From positions 1 through 64,000 of the forward strand of contig JAGBQJ010000019.1 of the NCBI GenBank assembly GCA_017632935.1: DNA of 64,000 nucleotides, read 5' to 3'. Position 1 is the first letter of the stretch, and each line of letters begins with the position of its first letter. The stretch comes from Bacteroidales bacterium (GTDB lineage Bacteria; Bacteroidota; Bacteroidia; Bacteroidales; F082). A program made the translations under genes and the position numbers. Shown piece after piece: positions 1 through 7,462 of this stretch. Under the pieces are notes generated by a model, which was not told the DNA's origin, did no database searches, and saw only the letters and a program-made list of their open reading frames with translations.

Positions 1-895
1 AGGAGGCAGCCAAGTGAGCACTAATGCCAACTATACCTTCACCGTGACGGGCAATCGTACCTTGGTGGCCCATTTCACCTACAATGGCGGTGGCAATGCT
101 CCCCAAGGAGCGATAAACGGCAAGTTCACCATTAACGCCAACGGCGACCAAGTGTACTTCTCGCAAGGCAACTTGCAATACCAAGCCTCAACCAACACTT
201 GGCGTTTTGCCACCAACCAGTACGACTACATTGGCGATGCCAACAGCTACATCTCGCCAACCTACAGCGGTTGGATAGACCTTTTTGGCTGGGGCACAAG
301 CGGCTGGAACTGTGGAAACACCTATTACCGCCCATGGGATTCTAACAAAAGCGACCCCAGTTTGTATGGCCCTCCTGGAAGCAATAACCTGACAGGCAGC
401 TATGCCAACTCCGACTGGGGTTACTACAACGCGATAAGCAACGGCGGCAACCAAAACCACCAGTGGCGGACTTTGACGAGCGGGGAATGGGTATACGTTT
501 TCGACACACGCAGCACCGCATCGGGCATCCGCTATGCCAAGGCCAATGTGAACAACGTGAACGGCGTGATATTGCTGCCCGACGACTGGAGCGCGAGCTA
601 CTACAGCCTGAGCAACACCAACCAAAACGGCGCGAGCTTCGGCAGCAATGTGATAAGCTCCACGCAGTGGAGTACCTTGGAGCAGTATGGCGCGGTCTTC
701 CTGCCTGCCGCTGGCAGCCGCCGCGGGTCTTCGGTCAGCAATGTGGGCAGCTACGGCTACTACTGGTCGGCCTCGTACAACGGTAGCAGCTACGCGTACA
801 ATGTGGGCTTCTACGACGGCGGCCTCATCGTCAGCTACCCCAACGAGCGCTTTTATGGGTTCTCCGTACGCCTTGTCTGCCCCGCCGAGAATTGA
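1..895 (+). CDS. Surface/secreted protein, 3' end only (InlB-like repeat plus FISUMP-like C-terminal domain)
   Basis: The reading frame is open to the left edge, so the true start lies outside the window. The visible part begins with the end of a divergent InlB B-repeat-like segment (YTFTVTGNRTLVAHF). A low-complexity domain rich in Gly, Asn, Tyr and Trp follows, ending in YYWSAS...VRLVCPAEN. That ending is typical of the Fibrobacter succinogenes paralogous domain / DUF1566-like modules common in Bacteroidales cell-surface proteins. There is no T9SS sorting tail; the protein stops shortly after the VRLV motif. The function is unknown and is probably at the cell surface. The 717-residue lipoprotein ending at 46350 has a loosely similar module. 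Confidence 0.75.
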   Translation, partial: GGSQVSTNANYTFTVTGNRTLVAHFTYNGGGNAPQGAINGKFTINANGDQVYFSQGNLQYQASTNTWRFATNQYDYIGDANSYISPTYSGWIDLFGWGTSGWNCGNTYYRPWDSNKSDPSLYGPPGSNNLTGSYANSDWGYYNAISNGGNQNHQWRTLTSGEWVYVFDTRSTASGIRYAKANVNNVNGVILLPDDWSASYYSLSNTNQNGASFGSNVISSTQWSTLEQYGAVFLPAAGSRRGSSVSNVGSYGYYWSASYNGSSYAYNVGFYDGGLIVSYPNERFYGFSVRLVCPAEN

Positions 896-1180
896 TTCCT
901 TGTGGCAAGGCAAGGCAACGCGGCGAGAGGCGTTTGGCGGCGGTGGGGCTGGGGCGCCCTGTTCTCCCGAATTTGCAATTCGGGAGGCGAGAATATCAGC
1001 ATTTGCAATGCGGGCAAAACAACGATAGGAGGCAGCCGCAGATTTGTTTAGGATTCTCCTGCAATTGGAATGTTTTGGACAAAATATTGCGTCATAATCG
1101 TCCATGAAAAGTAAATAATGCGTTTCGTGGATAAATATGGGGATGATTGTGTATCGACTCATTCAGGGGAAGCGGACTGT

Positions 1181-1222
1181 TTTGCGGCGAAAAATTTTCA
1201 TTTACGCCGCAAATTTGCGGCG
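1181..1222. repeat. TTTGCGGCG inverted/direct repeat cluster
   Basis: TTTGCGGCG occurs at 1181-1189 and 1214-1222, with its reverse complement CGCCGCAAA at 1205-1213. Positions 1205-1222 form a perfect 18-bp palindrome (CGCCGCAAATTTGCGGCG). It looks like a protein-binding site or the remnant of a repeat element. There is no U-tract typical of a terminator. Confidence 0.6.
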
Positions 1223-1279
1223 AAAAAATGTCTTTTAGAGTGGTTTTCAAAACTTGTTTTCGGTTATAAAAGGATACAA

Positions 1280-1342
1280 AACCACTAAATTTATGCTAAA
1301 TTTGGTGGTTGTAACCACTCAATTTATCTAAATTTGGCGGTT
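1280..1342. repeat. Two tandem imperfect palindromes (AACCACYAAATTT type)
   Basis: The first copy (1280-1310) has arms AACCACTAAATTT and AAATTTGGTGGTT around a 5-nt loop. The second copy (1313-1342) has arms beginning AACCACTC and ending GGCGGTT around the same AATTTAnCTAAATTT core. Two 30-31-bp units side by side suggest a dimeric operator or a degenerate mobile-element end. Confidence 0.6.
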
Positions 1343-1478
1343 TGAATTTCCCCGTTCTCCTCCCAGCAACCTCAAAAAGGTGGTTTTGGGTGTAGTAGAA
1401 GAAGGTGAGGCTTCCATAGAAATGAAATCGGGCGGAGCCCAATGGGTTTCGCCCGATTCTGTTTTTGTTGATTGGCGA

Positions 1479-2057
1479 TTAGAAAGCCTCTGGGACCTTT
1501 TCGGCACCAGCATCAGCCTCAAAATATGCCCGTTTCTCGAAACCAAACATCTTGGCGAGCAGATTTGTCGGAAAGCGGCGGATGCTTTGGTTGTAGGTCT
1601 TGGCCGCCTCGTTGAAGCGTTCACGTTCGGTCTGGATGCGGTTTTCGCAGCCTTCCAGTTGTGCCTGAAGGGTGAGGTAATTCTCACTCGCTTTCAGGTC
1701 GGGGTAGTTTTCGATGGAAACTAGGAGCCGGTTCATCGATTTGCCCAGTTCCTCTTGGGCTGCGTCAAAGGCCTTCATTTCATTCTCGCTGAAGTTCTCC
1801 GTGTTGACCGTGGTCGCTGCGGCTTTGGCGCGGGCTTCGGTGACGGCGAGGATGGTGCCTTGCTCGTATTCGGTGTAGTTTTTCACCACGGCGACGAGGT
1901 TAGGCACGAGGTCGGCACGTCGTTGGTAGACGTTTTCCACCTGTCCCCAGGCCTTGGTCATGGCTTCTTGCTTGTTGACTAATCCGTTGTAGGTCGACCA
2001 ACCCCAGAGGAGGACGACGCCTACGATGATGGCTAAGATGATTAAAAACTTCTTCAT
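1479..2057 (-). CDS. lemA: LemA family protein
   Basis: This is a 192-residue protein of the normal LemA length. An N-terminal hydrophobic helix (about residues 3-22) anchors it in the membrane. A helical domain follows with the family motifs YNGLV, AWGQVENVYQRRADLVPNLV and a C-terminal YNQSIRRFPTNLLAKMFGF. Family members are small membrane-anchored proteins with a long helical extracytoplasmic bundle; their biochemical role is not settled. The start lies 2 bp beyond the stop of pyrI on the same strand, so it is probably the last gene of the pyrB-pyrI transcript. An ATG directly before a signal-anchor sequence supports the chosen start. Confidence 0.93.
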   Translation of the reverse strand: MKKFLIILAIIVGVVLLWGWSTYNGLVNKQEAMTKAWGQVENVYQRRADLVPNLVAVVKNYTEYEQGTILAVTEARAKAAATTVNTENFSENEMKAFDAAQEELGKSMNRLLVSIENYPDLKASENYLTLQAQLEGCENRIQTERERFNEAAKTYNQSIRRFPTNLLAKMFGFEKRAYFEADAGAEKVPEAF

Positions 2058-2059
2058 GG

Positions 2060-2527
2060 TTAAATAAATTCAAGTTTGTCCTGTGTGGTGTTTTTCTCGC
2101 AATAGTGGCAGTGCAGCTTGATGTTGCCCTGCGCGTCCTTGACGACGGTGAACTTGGTCGGCACGTCGTGCTCCTTGTTGGTGACGCAGTTGGGGTTGAA
2201 GCACTTCACGATGTGCTCGATGCGCTCCGGGATAGTCACAGTCTGCTTGTTGATGACTTCAAAGTCCTTGATTTCGATGATGGAGGCAGTTGGAGCGACA
2301 AGGGCAATCTTGTTGACGTCTTCGGGAGCGAAGTACTTGTCGGATACCTTGATGAAGCCCTTAGTGCCGTATTTCTTGCTCTCCACGTTGGTGCCGAAAT
2401 ATACTGGGGTGCTTACCTTCTCCAAGCCTAAGATCTTTACGACTTGGAATACTTTGTCGGCGGGGATATGGTCGATGACGGTGCCATTCTCAATGGCGGA
2501 AACGGTCAGTTCTTTTTTCTTTTCCAT
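2060..2527 (-). CDS. pyrI: Aspartate carbamoyltransferase regulatory chain
   Basis: This is the 155-residue regulatory subunit of aspartate transcarbamoylase. It binds nucleotides and sets the allosteric response of PyrB, the committed step of pyrimidine synthesis. The N-terminal nucleotide-binding part begins with LTVSAIENGTVIDHIPADK. The C-terminal zinc domain carries the four expected cysteines (about Cys109, Cys114, Cys140 and Cys143, in CFNPNC and CHYC). Length and motifs match the family. It lies downstream of pyrB but is separated from it by a four-helix-bundle gene and AT-rich repeats. lemA follows after 2 bp. Confidence 0.97.
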   Translation of the reverse strand: MEKKKELTVSAIENGTVIDHIPADKVFQVVKILGLEKVSTPVYFGTNVESKKYGTKGFIKVSDKYFAPEDVNKIALVAPTASIIEIKDFEVINKQTVTIPERIEHIVKCFNPNCVTNKEHDVPTKFTVVKDAQGNIKLHCHYCEKNTTQDKLEFI

Positions 2528-2586
2528 AATTGTGAATTTAAAGATTTAAGATTTAAAGATTCAAAGATTTAAAATTCAAGATTCAA
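2528..2586. repeat. AT-rich 7-8-nt periodic repeat (AGATTTAA type)
   Basis: The intergenic sequence is built from short tandem variants such as AAGATTTAAG, ATTCAAAG and AATTCAAG. The same kind of sequence occurs at 2997-3024, 5981-6066, 41485-41525 and 43801-43885. Confidence 0.7.
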
Positions 2587-2994
2587 CTATTTAGATTCGT
2601 CGGGAGATTTGTACTTGGTTCCTTTCATTTCTGAACCTTGCAAATAATCGATGAAACTGCTTATTGATTTGGAGATTTCTTCTGATTGTGTTTTTAATGC
2701 TTCAAATTTTTCTTCTGGCAAGAAACCATAGTCAAAAGCACGGTAGAGTTGGCTTCGTGATTCTCCACAAGAGCCTTTGGCAACATAAAGGAATTGTTTA
2801 AACTCTCCATTGCCGTTTCTCTCGAAGCCTTCAGCGATGTTGTCCATAATCGAGCCTGAAGAGGCACGGATTTGTGAACACAACCGAAACTCTTTTGAAA
2901 ACTCACCTTCTTTGGAAGCCCAAAACACCTTTTTGGAGTAATCACGAGCTTCCTGCCATATAGGTAAATCTTCAAACCTCTTGTAACTTGCCAT
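2587..2994 (-). CDS. Four-helix-bundle protein (23S rRNA intervening-sequence / S23 type)
   Basis: This is a 135-residue protein of the S23/Avd-like four-helix-bundle family. It carries the typical opening RFEDLPIWQEARDYSKKVF, then SSGSIMDNIAEGFERNGNGEFKQFLYVAKGSCGESRSQL. Relatives are encoded inside 23S rRNA intervening sequences, beside retroelements (Avd), or as stand-alone genes common in Bacteroidota. The cellular role of stand-alone members is unclear. Here it interrupts the pyrB-pyrI pair and is flanked on both sides by AT-rich tandem repeats, which suggests a recent insertion. No reverse transcriptase or template repeat lies nearby, so it is not part of a diversity-generating retroelement. 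Confidence 0.92.
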   Translation of the reverse strand: MASYKRFEDLPIWQEARDYSKKVFWASKEGEFSKEFRLCSQIRASSGSIMDNIAEGFERNGNGEFKQFLYVAKGSCGESRSQLYRAFDYGFLPEEKFEALKTQSEEISKSISSFIDYLQGSEMKGTKYKSPDESK

Positions 2995-2996
2995 AA

Positions 2997-3024
2997 TTTT
3001 GAATTTTAAATATTGAATTTTGAA
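2997..3024. repeat. AT-rich repeat (TTTTGAATTTTAAATATTGAA)
   Basis: This short stretch of ATTTTGAAT-type repeats lies between the end of pyrB and the four-helix-bundle start. It matches the repeat class on the other side of that gene. Confidence 0.6.
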
Positions 3025-3945
3025 TTATATTAACCCAAGTATTGATGCGATGAGTGCTTGACGGGCATACACGCCGTTTTGGGCTTGCTGGAAGTAGTAT
3101 GCCTTCGGGTTGGCGTCGACGTCCACATGGATCTCGTTGACGCGCGGCAGCGGGTGCAGCACACGGCAGTTGGGCTTGGAGGCATCCAACATGTAATTGC
3201 GCAGCACGTAGGAGTTCTTTACCTTCTCGTATTCCTCGGGGTCGGGGAAGCGCTCGCGCTGGATACGAGTCATGTAGATGATGTCGGAGTGGGGGATGGC
3301 ATCCTCCAGTTCGGTGTACTGGTGGTATTCGAGGTTGCGATCCTTGATGTGCTGTTTGACCACGCTCGGCAGCTTCAGCTCGACGGGCGAGACAAGGTTG
3401 AACTTCGCGTTGAAGTGGCACATGGCCTCCACGAGGCTGTGGACAGTGCGGCCATATTTCAGGTCGCCAACGAGGGTGATCTCAAGGTTCTCAAGTGTGC
3501 CCTGTGTCTTGCGGATGCTGTAGAGGTCGAGCATGCACTGGGTGGGGTGCTGGTTGGCACCGTCACCTGCGTTGATGACCGGCACCTTCGACACTTCGGA
3601 GGCAAAGCGTGCCGAACCTTCGATGGGGTTACGCATGACGATGAGGTCGGCGTAGCTGGCCACCATGGTGATGGTGTCGGCGAGCGATTCGCCCTTCTGG
3701 ATGCTTGTTCCGGCGGTGCTGCTGAAGCCGATGACGTTGCCGCCCAAGAGTTGGATGGCGGTCTCGAAGCTCAGGCGCGTGCGGGTGGAAGGCTCGAAGA
3801 ACAGCGAGGCGATGATGCGCCCGTTCAGCAGGTTCTGGTGCGGGTTTTTCTCGAAGTCTTCGGCGATGTCGAGGACATGGCAGATTTCTTCTGGCGAGTA
3901 GTCGCTGATGGAAATCAAGCTGCGGTTTTTCAGTGATATTGACAT
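3025..3945 (-). CDS. pyrB: Aspartate carbamoyltransferase catalytic chain
   Basis: This 306-residue enzyme condenses carbamoyl phosphate and aspartate to N-carbamoyl-aspartate in pyrimidine synthesis. Visible motifs are the carbamoyl-phosphate site PSTRTR (about residues 52-57), [12 protein letters not shown] (about 126-136), RIQRERF, and the C-terminal HPLPRVNEI. The ATG at 3945 ([10 protein letters not shown]) is preferred. An in-frame extension of 17 residues would overlap the attenuator and leader peptide and does not resemble the family. The gene is preceded by a U-tract terminator and a translated leader, so it is probably regulated by transcription attenuation. Confidence 0.97.
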   Translation of the reverse strand: MSISLKNRSLISISDYSPEEICHVLDIAEDFEKNPHQNLLNGRIIASLFFEPSTRTRLSFETAIQLLGGNVIGFSSTAGTSIQKGESLADTITMVASYADLIVMRNPIEGSARFASEVSKVPVINAGDGANQHPTQCMLDLYSIRKTQGTLENLEITLVGDLKYGRTVHSLVEAMCHFNAKFNLVSPVELKLPSVVKQHIKDRNLEYHQYTELEDAIPHSDIIYMTRIQRERFPDPEEYEKVKNSYVLRNYMLDASKPNCRVLHPLPRVNEIHVDVDANPKAYYFQQAQNGVYARQALIASILGLI

Positions 3946-3949
3946 AGGC

Positions 3950-4093
3950 TTATTTGTTTGATTTGTTGTTATTGGCAAAAAAAAGACGGCCAACAATGTG
4001 ACCGTCAGTATGGGGTAAAAGGGAATTCAATTTGATGGAACCATTTGATTCCGTGCAGATAATCTTTTCCGATGGCTTGTTTTGGTATCTCAT
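3950..4093 (-). CDS. Candidate pyrB leader peptide (47 residues)
   Basis: This short reading frame starts with ATG at 4093, about 7 nt downstream of a TATTTTTG promoter box, and ends with TAA only 4 nt before the pyrB ATG. It reads through an intrinsic terminator hairpin and its U8 tract (the RLFF codons). The layout copies the logic of the enterobacterial pyrBI leader, where ribosomes following RNA polymerase closely prevent termination when UTP is low. The peptide ([19 protein letters not shown]...) shows no similarity that I recognise. It is inferred from arrangement only; translation is unproven. Confidence 0.6.
   Translation of the reverse strand: MRYQNKPSEKIICTESNGSIKLNSLLPHTDGHIVGRLFFANNNKSNK
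3977..4006 (-). terminator. Attenuator hairpin in the pyrB leader
   Basis: On the minus strand, a 7-bp stem (GACGGTC / GGCCGTC, one G-U pair) with an 8-nt loop spans 4006-3985. Eight consecutive T residues follow (3984-3977). argS is divergent, so no upstream gene needs a terminator here, and the hairpin can only affect pyrB. Confidence 0.8.
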
Positions 4094-4100
4094 CGGATTG

Positions 4101-4108
4101 CAAAAATA
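4101..4108 (-). promoter_or_regulatory. -7 promoter box TATTTTTG for the pyrB leader
   Basis: It exactly matches the Bacteroidota TAnnTTTG element. The predicted transcript start falls at about 4094-4095, almost on the leader ATG (4093), so the leader would be translated from a leaderless or nearly leaderless message. Confidence 0.65.
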
Positions 4109-4141
4109 AGGTTTTTTTTATTCCATGACTAGCTTTTTTAC

Positions 4142-4149
4142 TATTTTTG
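4142..4149 (+). promoter_or_regulatory. -7 promoter box TATTTTTG for argS
   Basis: This exact TAnnTTTG match lies 19 bp before the argS ATG. It is back to back with the pyrB promoter. Confidence 0.65.
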
Positions 4150-4168
4150 TGCAATTAATTCCATCGCT

Positions 4169-5980
4169 ATGTTAGAAGAAGTATTAAGACAATTATTCAT
4201 AAAGTCATTCAAAACTTTATACGGGCAGGAGCCTCCTGTGCAGCAGGTGAATTTCCAAAAGACACGCCCCGAGTTTGAGGGCGACATGACCATCGTGGTG
4301 TTCCCCTTCGTGAAGCTGGCAGGACGCAATCCCGAGCAGCTGGCCAATGAGATGGGTGCCGAGATGATCAAGGAGTCGGACATGATTGCCAAGTTCAATG
4401 TGGTGAAGGGCTTCCTGAACCTTTTGATTTCAGATAAGTTCTGGATGGATTTCTTTAAGGCCAACCACGAGAACCGTGAGTTCGGCCGTAAACCTGTCTC
4501 GGGAAAGAACGTGGTCGTCGAGTACTCCTCGCCTAACACGAACAAGCCCCTGCATTTGGGTCATATCCGCAACAACCTTTTGGGTTGGAGCGTGTCCGAA
4601 ATCATGAAAGCCAATGGCAAGAAGGTGGTGCGTGTTAACCTGGTCAACGACCGAGGCATCCACATCTGCAAAAGCATGCTGGCATGGCTGAAGTGGGGCA
4701 ACGGCTGCACGCCCGAGTCAACGGGCAAGAAGGGCGACCACCTCATTGGCGACTTCTATGTGCTGTTCGACAAGAAATATAAAGAGGAGCTGAAGGCCCT
4801 GCTGCCCGCCGACTTCGACAGCCTTGACGAAAAAGCCAAGGAAGCGGCAAAAGCTAAGGCCGAAGCTGAGTCCACGTTGATGCGGGAAGCCCGTGAGATG
4901 CTCGTGAAATGGGAGGCCAACGACCCTGAAGTGCGCCACCTTTGGGAAATGATGAACCAATGGGTGTATGACGGCTTCGATGTGACTTACAAGCGCTTGG
5001 GCGTGGCCTTCGATAAGATTTACTACGAGTCGCAGACCTATCTTTTGGGCAAGGCATTGGTGCAAGAAGGCCTCGAGAAGGGCGTTCTCTATCGCCGCGA
5101 CGACAACTCCGTTTGGTGCGACCTCCGCGATGAAGGTTTGGATGAGAAGCTTCTGCTTCGCCGTGACGGCACATCCGTCTATATGACTCAAGACCTTGGC
5201 ACGGCCCAACTACGTGTCGATGAATACGACCCCGAAAAACTGATATATGTGGTGGGCAATGAGCAAATTTATCACTTCGATGTGCTGAAGCGCGTTTTGG
5301 TGCGTCTGGGCCGTGAGTGGGGGAATGACATTGAGCACCTTTCTTATGGCATGGTTGAGTTGCCCAACGGCAAGATGAAGTCACGTGAGGGCACGGTGGT
5401 CGACGCCGATGACCTTATGGACGAGATGGTGGCCACTGCTAAGGCTGTCTCTGATGAGCTCGGCAAGGCCAAAGACCTGTCGCCCGAGGAAGCCGACAAG
5501 CTCTATCACACCATCGGCTTGGGCGCCTTGAAGTATTTCATCCTCAAGGTCGACCCGAAGAAGACCATGCTCTTCAACCCTGAGGAGTCCATCGACTTCA
5601 ACGGCAACACGGGACCGTTTGTGCAATACACCCACGCACGTATCTGCTCGGTGCTGCGCAAGGCCGAGGAGCAAGGCATTAAACTCGAAAGAGAGGTGAA
5701 GGCCAGCTACTTGCAGCCTAAGGAAAAGGAAATCATCGTGATGATGTACGGCTGGCCAATGGTCTTGAACCAAGCTGCTGAGAACCGCAGTCCCGCGATG
5801 GTGGCTAACTTCATCTTTGACCTCGCCAAGGAATTCAACCAGTTCTACCAAGAGTGCAGCATCCTCAAAGAACCCGATTCCGACCGTCGTATGTTCCGTC
5901 TGCAGGTCTGCGACATGGTGGCTGCCTTGTTGCGCAACGCATCTGAACTCCTTGGTATTGGTATGCCGAACAGAATGTAA
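4169..5980 (+). CDS. argS: Arginyl-tRNA synthetase
   Basis: This 603-residue class I synthetase charges tRNA-Arg with arginine in the cytoplasm. It has the N-terminal Arg-tRNA additional domain, then the HIGH-type signature in SSPNTNKPLHLGHIRNN (HLGH at about 129-132). A KMSK-like loop GKMKSREGTVVDADDL lies near residue 401, and the C-terminal DALR anticodon-binding domain ends in LGIGMPNRM. The length is standard for Bacteroidales ArgS. The gene stands divergently from pyrB. Downstream are AT-rich repeats, then rsmE. Confidence 0.98.
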   Translation: MLEEVLRQLFIKSFKTLYGQEPPVQQVNFQKTRPEFEGDMTIVVFPFVKLAGRNPEQLANEMGAEMIKESDMIAKFNVVKGFLNLLISDKFWMDFFKANHENREFGRKPVSGKNVVVEYSSPNTNKPLHLGHIRNNLLGWSVSEIMKANGKKVVRVNLVNDRGIHICKSMLAWLKWGNGCTPESTGKKGDHLIGDFYVLFDKKYKEELKALLPADFDSLDEKAKEAAKAKAEAESTLMREAREMLVKWEANDPEVRHLWEMMNQWVYDGFDVTYKRLGVAFDKIYYESQTYLLGKALVQEGLEKGVLYRRDDNSVWCDLRDEGLDEKLLLRRDGTSVYMTQDLGTAQLRVDEYDPEKLIYVVGNEQIYHFDVLKRVLVRLGREWGNDIEHLSYGMVELPNGKMKSREGTVVDADDLMDEMVATAKAVSDELGKAKDLSPEEADKLYHTIGLGALKYFILKVDPKKTMLFNPEESIDFNGNTGPFVQYTHARICSVLRKAEEQGIKLEREVKASYLQPKEKEIIVMMYGWPMVLNQAAENRSPAMVANFIFDLAKEFNQFYQECSILKEPDSDRRMFRLQVCDMVAALLRNASELLGIGMPNRM

Positions 5981-6066
5981 TTCAAAATTCAGAATTCAAA
6001 ATTCAAAATTGAGCAAAGTCCGCGAATCTTAAATCTTTAAATCTTTGAATCTTAAATTTTAAATCC
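5981..6066. repeat. AT-rich 7-nt periodic repeat between argS and rsmE
   Basis: The stretch is made of runs of ATTCAAA/ATTCAGA variants, then AAATCTTTAAATCTTTGAATC. It is the same class as the repeats around the four-helix-bundle gene. Confidence 0.7.
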
Positions 6067-6774
6067 TTGAACGTCTTTTACATACCCAACGCGAAAGAAG
6101 GCCTGACGACCCTGCCCGAGGACGAATCGAAGCACTGCGTCAAGGTGCTGCGCATGACCGAGGGCGAACGTTTTTGCGTCACCAACGGCGAAGGCTTTCT
6201 CTTCGACGCCGAGCTGGTGGAGGCCTTGCCCAAGCGGGCCACCGTCAACTTGACGAACCAGCGCAAAGGGTATGACCATTGGGGCTTCAACCTCGAAATC
6301 GCCATAGCGCCGACCAAACTCAACGAGCGTACGGAGTGGTTTCTCGAGAAAGCCACTGAAATTGGCATCGACAGGGTAAGATTGTTCACCTCCTATCATT
6401 CCGAACGCCGCGCCGCCAATGTGGAACGTTTCCAGAAGGTGATGGTGGCGGCCATGAAGCAGAGCATCAAGTCGCGGCTGCCGAAAGTTGAGGACTTGGT
6501 GCCGTTCGACAAACTTGTGAAGCAACCCTTCGAGGGCCAGAAGTTCATCGCTTGGATTGACGATGACGTGAAAGACTGCCTCTGCGACTTATATCATAAA
6601 GGCGAGAATGTGTTAGTGCTTATCGGTCCTGAGGGCGATTTCAGCCCTGAGGAAGTGGCCTTGGCCAAGGAGAACGGCTTCGTGCCGTGTAGTTTGGGCG
6701 AGGCGCGCCTGCGTACTGAGACTGCGGCCATTGTGGCCTGTCATACCATCCAACTTATCAACCAGATGAAATGA
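6067..6774 (+). CDS. rsmE: 16S rRNA (uracil(1498)-N3)-methyltransferase
   Basis: This 235-residue SPOUT methyltransferase methylates U1498 of 16S rRNA with SAM. The N-terminal PUA-like part begins MNVFYIPNAKEG and has DESKHCVKVLRM. The C-terminal knot carries VLIGPEGDFSPEEVALAKENGF and SLGEARLRTETAAIVA, the family's SAM-binding signature. The start appears to be TTG at 6067, directly after the AT-rich repeat; no in-frame ATG gives a complete PUA domain. The stop overlaps the next gene's ATG by 4 bp, which suggests translational coupling. Confidence 0.96.
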   Translation: MNVFYIPNAKEGLTTLPEDESKHCVKVLRMTEGERFCVTNGEGFLFDAELVEALPKRATVNLTNQRKGYDHWGFNLEIAIAPTKLNERTEWFLEKATEIGIDRVRLFTSYHSERRAANVERFQKVMVAAMKQSIKSRLPKVEDLVPFDKLVKQPFEGQKFIAWIDDDVKDCLCDLYHKGENVLVLIGPEGDFSPEEVALAKENGFVPCSLGEARLRTETAAIVACHTIQLINQMK

Positions 6775-7418
6775 AGAAGCTGTTGGTGGTCATATTGCTG
6801 TCGTTCTCTTTCGTTGCCTCGGCCCAGCAACTTAACATCGCCTTGCTGAAATACCGTGGAGGAGGGGACTGGTACGGCAACCCGACCTCGCTGCCCAACT
6901 TGGTGCGTTTCTGCAACCAAGAGATTGGCACCGACATCAACCCGAATGTGCCCACTGTGGAGCCATCGAGCCCTGACCTGTTCAATTATCCATACGTCTA
7001 CATGACGGGTCACGGCAACGTGGTCTTCGATGCAGCTGAGGCGCAAAACCTACGCAACTATATGCTGGCAGGCGGCTTCCTGCATATCGACGACAACTAC
7101 GGCATTCGCCAATACATTGAGCCTCAGATGAAAAAGGTATTCCCCGAACTGGATTTCGTGGAGTTGCCTTATACGCATGAGATCTTTCAAAAGCCTTATT
7201 CGTTCCCGAACGGTTTGCCGAAGATCCATGAACACGACAACAAGCCACCCCAACTCTTCGCCTTGATTTACGAGGGTAGGGTGGTGTGCATCTTCACCTA
7301 CGAATGCGACCTTGGCGATGGCTGGGAAGACCAGCGCGTACACCACGACTCGCAAGAAACAAGAGAAAAAGCCCTGAAAATGGGTGCGAACATATTACGC
7401 TATGTGTTTACTAAATAA
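6771..7418 (+). CDS. DUF4159 domain-containing secreted protein
   Basis: This 215-residue protein has a signal peptide (MKKLLVVILLSFSFVASAQ). The DUF4159 pattern follows: LLKYRGGGDWYGNPTSLPNLVRFCN, then YVYMTGHGN and LRNYMLAGGFLHIDDNYG, which resembles a glutamine-amidotransferase/Rossmann-like fold. The YRGGGDWY opening is characteristic of Bacteroidota members. The function is not established; relatives elsewhere sit near ATPase/VWA clusters, but that context is absent here. It is translationally coupled to rsmE (ATGA overlap). Confidence 0.88.
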   Translation: MKKLLVVILLSFSFVASAQQLNIALLKYRGGGDWYGNPTSLPNLVRFCNQEIGTDINPNVPTVEPSSPDLFNYPYVYMTGHGNVVFDAAEAQNLRNYMLAGGFLHIDDNYGIRQYIEPQMKKVFPELDFVELPYTHEIFQKPYSFPNGLPKIHEHDNKPPQLFALIYEGRVVCIFTYECDLGDGWEDQRVHHDSQETREKALKMGANILRYVFTK

Positions 7419-7462
7419 CTAATAACTGCAAACTGTTAACTGCAAACTGATAACTGATAACT
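7419..7462. repeat. Short tandem repeat (AACTGATAACTG type)
   Basis: Tandem variants of TAACTGCAAACTG / AACTGATAACTGATAACT fill the gap between two plus-strand genes and run directly into the next ATG. Confidence 0.65.

Larger units (their letters stand above)
896..1478. other. Gene-free stretch of about 580 bp with clustered palindromes
   Basis: I found no credible gene here. Base composition shifts from GC-rich to AT-rich near 1040. The stretch carries several inverted repeats, listed separately, and ends at the convergent stop of lemA. Long open frames that cross it on the minus strand are antisense shadows of the upstream surface gene. Confidence 0.6.

Noticed and set aside
188-1162. 324-codon open frame on the minus strand
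   Set aside because: It is antisense to the partial surface gene; composition is Ala/Val/Arg-rich without any domain, typical of a shadow frame in GC-rich coding sequence.
2587-2994. Diversity-generating retroelement suggested by the Avd-like four-helix-bundle gene
   Set aside because: No reverse transcriptase, template repeat or variable C-type-lectin target is nearby.
3058-3936. 292-codon plus-strand frame opposite pyrB
   Set aside because: It is the reverse-complement shadow of pyrB, rich in Val, Gly and Asp with no recognisable motif.
4030-4100. Riboswitch or PyrR-type site in the pyrB leader
   Set aside because: No PyrR-binding consensus or known riboswitch core is visible; the leader-peptide/terminator arrangement explains the sequence better.
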